From contig NZ_CP035501.1 of NCBI RefSeq assembly GCF_004135585.1, positions 4,473,501 through 4,537,500 of the forward strand: a stretch of DNA of 64,000 bases, in the 5' to 3' direction. Source of the stretch: Sphingosinicella sp. BN140058. Lineage in GTDB: Bacteria > Pseudomonadota > Alphaproteobacteria > Sphingomonadales > Sphingomonadaceae. The position numbers and the translations under genes were made by a program. Shown one piece after another: positions 62,655 through 64,000 of the stretch. Each line of letters opens with the position of its first letter. The stretch's first letter is position 1. The notes beneath the pieces were generated by a model, which did no database searches, was not told the origin of the DNA, and saw only the letters and a program-made list of their open reading frames with translations.

Positions 62655-64000
62655 ATGATCTCGAAATCGGCACTGCTGGCGACCGCCCTCGGCGCCCTTC
62701 TCCTCACCGGCGGTGCGGCCGCCACGGCGGGACAGGCAGGCGGTGCGCCGCCGGCCGCCAACGCCGCTGCATCGACCCAGGCATCCCAGCGCCTGCACGC
62801 CCTGTTCAGGCAAAGCGACGAGGACAATCTGCGCCGCAATCCGATCAACGCTCTGTTCCGCGGCGACATGCGCTACGCCGATCAGCTCGGCGACTATATC
62901 AGCGATGCCTATTTCGCGGCGGAGCGGAAGGCGGCCGAGCAGGAATTGGCGGCTCTACGCGCGATCGATCGCAATGCGCTCTCGCCCACCGATCGCATTG
63001 CCTACGACGTGTTCAAGCGCCAGCAGGAGCTGCAGTTGCGCGGCACGTCGCCCGAGATCCTGGCGCTGACGGCCGTTCGCCCGATCGACCATTTCTCCGG
63101 GTTCCACAGTTTCTATCCCGATCTTGCCTCCGGCGAAGGCGTGGCTCCCTTCAAGACGCTCGAGGATTACGAGAACAACCTGAAGCGGCACCATCAATAT
63201 CCGGTGCTGCTCGATGGCGCGATCGCCCGCTTCCGCGAAGGCATGAAGACCGGTGTCGTCCAGCCCAAGCTCGTGGTCCGCAACGTAATCGATCAGATCG
63301 ATCTGCAGCTGGCACAGGGCGTTGAGGGCTCGACCTTCTACGGCCCGGCGCGCAAGTTCCCCGACGGGATCTCCGCGGCCGACCAGCAGCGGCTCCGCGC
63401 CGAGACTGCGGCCGTGATCCGCGACGAGATCCGGCCGGCCTACGTGCGCCTTCGCGACTTTCTGAAGAACGAATATCTGCCGGTGGCGCGCGAAGGCGTC
63501 GGCCTCTCCGACATGAAGGGAGGCGCCACGCTTTACGCCTTCCTGATCGAGCAGAATACCACGCTCCCGCTCTCCGCCGAGGAGGTGCACGCGCTCGGCC
63601 TGCGCGAAGTGGCTCGCATTCATCGCGAGATGGAAACGGTCAAGAACCAGGTCGGCTTCAAGGGCACACTCGCCCAATTCTTCGAAGACCTGCGGACCAA
63701 CAAGCGTTTCGAGCCCGCCTCGAAGGAGGCGCTTCGCGATGGCTATTACGCGATCGGCAAGCGGGTGGACGCACGGGTCGGCCAGATCTTCTCGACATTG
63801 CCCAAGGCGCCGCTCGAGATCCGCCCGGTGCCGGATTATCGGGAGAAGACTGATGCCGGCGGCAGCTACAATAGCGGCACGCCCGACGGTTCGAGGCCGG
63901 GCGTCTTCTACTATAACAGCTACGATCTGCCGTCCCGCAAGACCTGGGGCATGGAGACGCTTTACCTCCACGAGGGCGCACCCGGCCATCATTTCCAGAT
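62655..64000 (+). CDS. DUF885 family protein, truncated by the window end
   Basis: At least 448 residues with no stop before the window ends. Signal peptide (LLATALGALLLTGGAAATA), then the DUF885 domain, with HEGAPGHHFQ at the very end, the putative zinc-binding HExxPGH site of the family, so the C-terminal part is missing. It is probably a periplasmic peptidase-like protein. GGGGAAAG lies 7 nt before the ATG at 62655; an in-frame ATG at 62637 is possible. Confidence 0.85.
   Translation, partial: MISKSALLATALGALLLTGGAAATAGQAGGAPPAANAAASTQASQRLHALFRQSDEDNLRRNPINALFRGDMRYADQLGDYISDAYFAAERKAAEQELAALRAIDRNALSPTDRIAYDVFKRQQELQLRGTSPEILALTAVRPIDHFSGFHSFYPDLASGEGVAPFKTLEDYENNLKRHHQYPVLLDGAIARFREGMKTGVVQPKLVVRNVIDQIDLQLAQGVEGSTFYGPARKFPDGISAADQQRLRAETAAVIRDEIRPAYVRLRDFLKNEYLPVAREGVGLSDMKGGATLYAFLIEQNTTLPLSAEEVHALGLREVARIHREMETVKNQVGFKGTLAQFFEDLRTNKRFEPASKEALRDGYYAIGKRVDARVGQIFSTLPKAPLEIRPVPDYREKTDAGGSYNSGTPDGSRPGVFYYNSYDLPSRKTWGMETLYLHEGAPGHHFQ

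Overview
The window is a high-GC chromosomal stretch from an alphaproteobacterium, most likely a member of the Sphingomonadales. The grounds are a short ProRS without the bacterial editing insert, a single LolC/E-type permease followed by lolD, a ChpT-like phosphotransferase of the CtrA relay, an ornithine decarboxylase of the eukaryotic (fold III) type, the small SRP RNA just ahead of dnaX and ybaB, and heavy use of GTG and TTG starts in 4-nt stop/start overlaps. Most of the sequence is core chromosome. I saw no rRNA, tRNA, CRISPR array, prophage or insertion sequence.

Layout. 0-10.8 kb: proS, lolC and lolD (one overlapping unit), a DUF1311-like lipoprotein, dnaE, an acyl-CoA ligase, a small unknown gene and a convergent radical-SAM gene. 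10.8-13.5 kb: a REP-like inverted pair, then a minus-strand unit of a degenerate uracil-DNA-glycosylase-like protein and a soluble lytic transglycosylase. 13.5-21.9 kb: ETF-ubiquinone oxidoreductase, a TPR protein, ispE, a sigma-54 promoter with a terminated short RNA, enoyl-CoA hydratase, a lipoprotein, nnr and an RNA (uracil-5) methyltransferase. 22-26.4 kb: two convergent sensor kinases. 26.4-30 kb: a polyamine locus (ornithine decarboxylase-like plus deoxyhypusine-synthase-like) divergent from a threonine dehydratase. 31-36.2 kb: two overlapping cysteine desulfurases, a 2Fe-2S ferredoxin, SRP RNA, dnaX and ybaB. 36.2-39.2 kb: mtgA, rpoH and an RluD-type pseudouridine synthase. 39.4-46 kb: chpT, cheA, cheW, cheY, cheB, cheR and an AmpD-type amidase, then rnpB, a J-domain protein and a GST. 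48-53.5 kb: an extended psp (phage-shock) locus on the minus strand with divergent pspF. 53.7-60.7 kb: a TPR protein, Fe-SOD, a cluster of palindromes, an ABC exporter, and the overlapping dapF, mtaB, ftsY and yciB genes. 60.8-64 kb: a frameshifted ccdB toxin relic, an Inh-type protease inhibitor, a lipoprotein, and a DUF885 protein cut by the window end.

The strongest candidate for something undescribed is the psp locus. Downstream of pspA, pspB and pspC lie six further small genes. Each has one N-terminal membrane segment and five of the six carry a C-terminal motif (about LERI-x-TD ... EIE-x-LR) that also ends PspB and PspC here. A 52-residue secreted peptide gene sits between the sigma-54 promoter and pspA. 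The run continues without large gaps into sufE and a thioesterase gene. A second sigma-54 promoter elsewhere (17.74 kb) drives what looks like a ~120-nt RNA with an anti-Shine-Dalgarno hairpin.

Many ORFs antisense to real genes are long because of the GC-rich codon bias and were left out.
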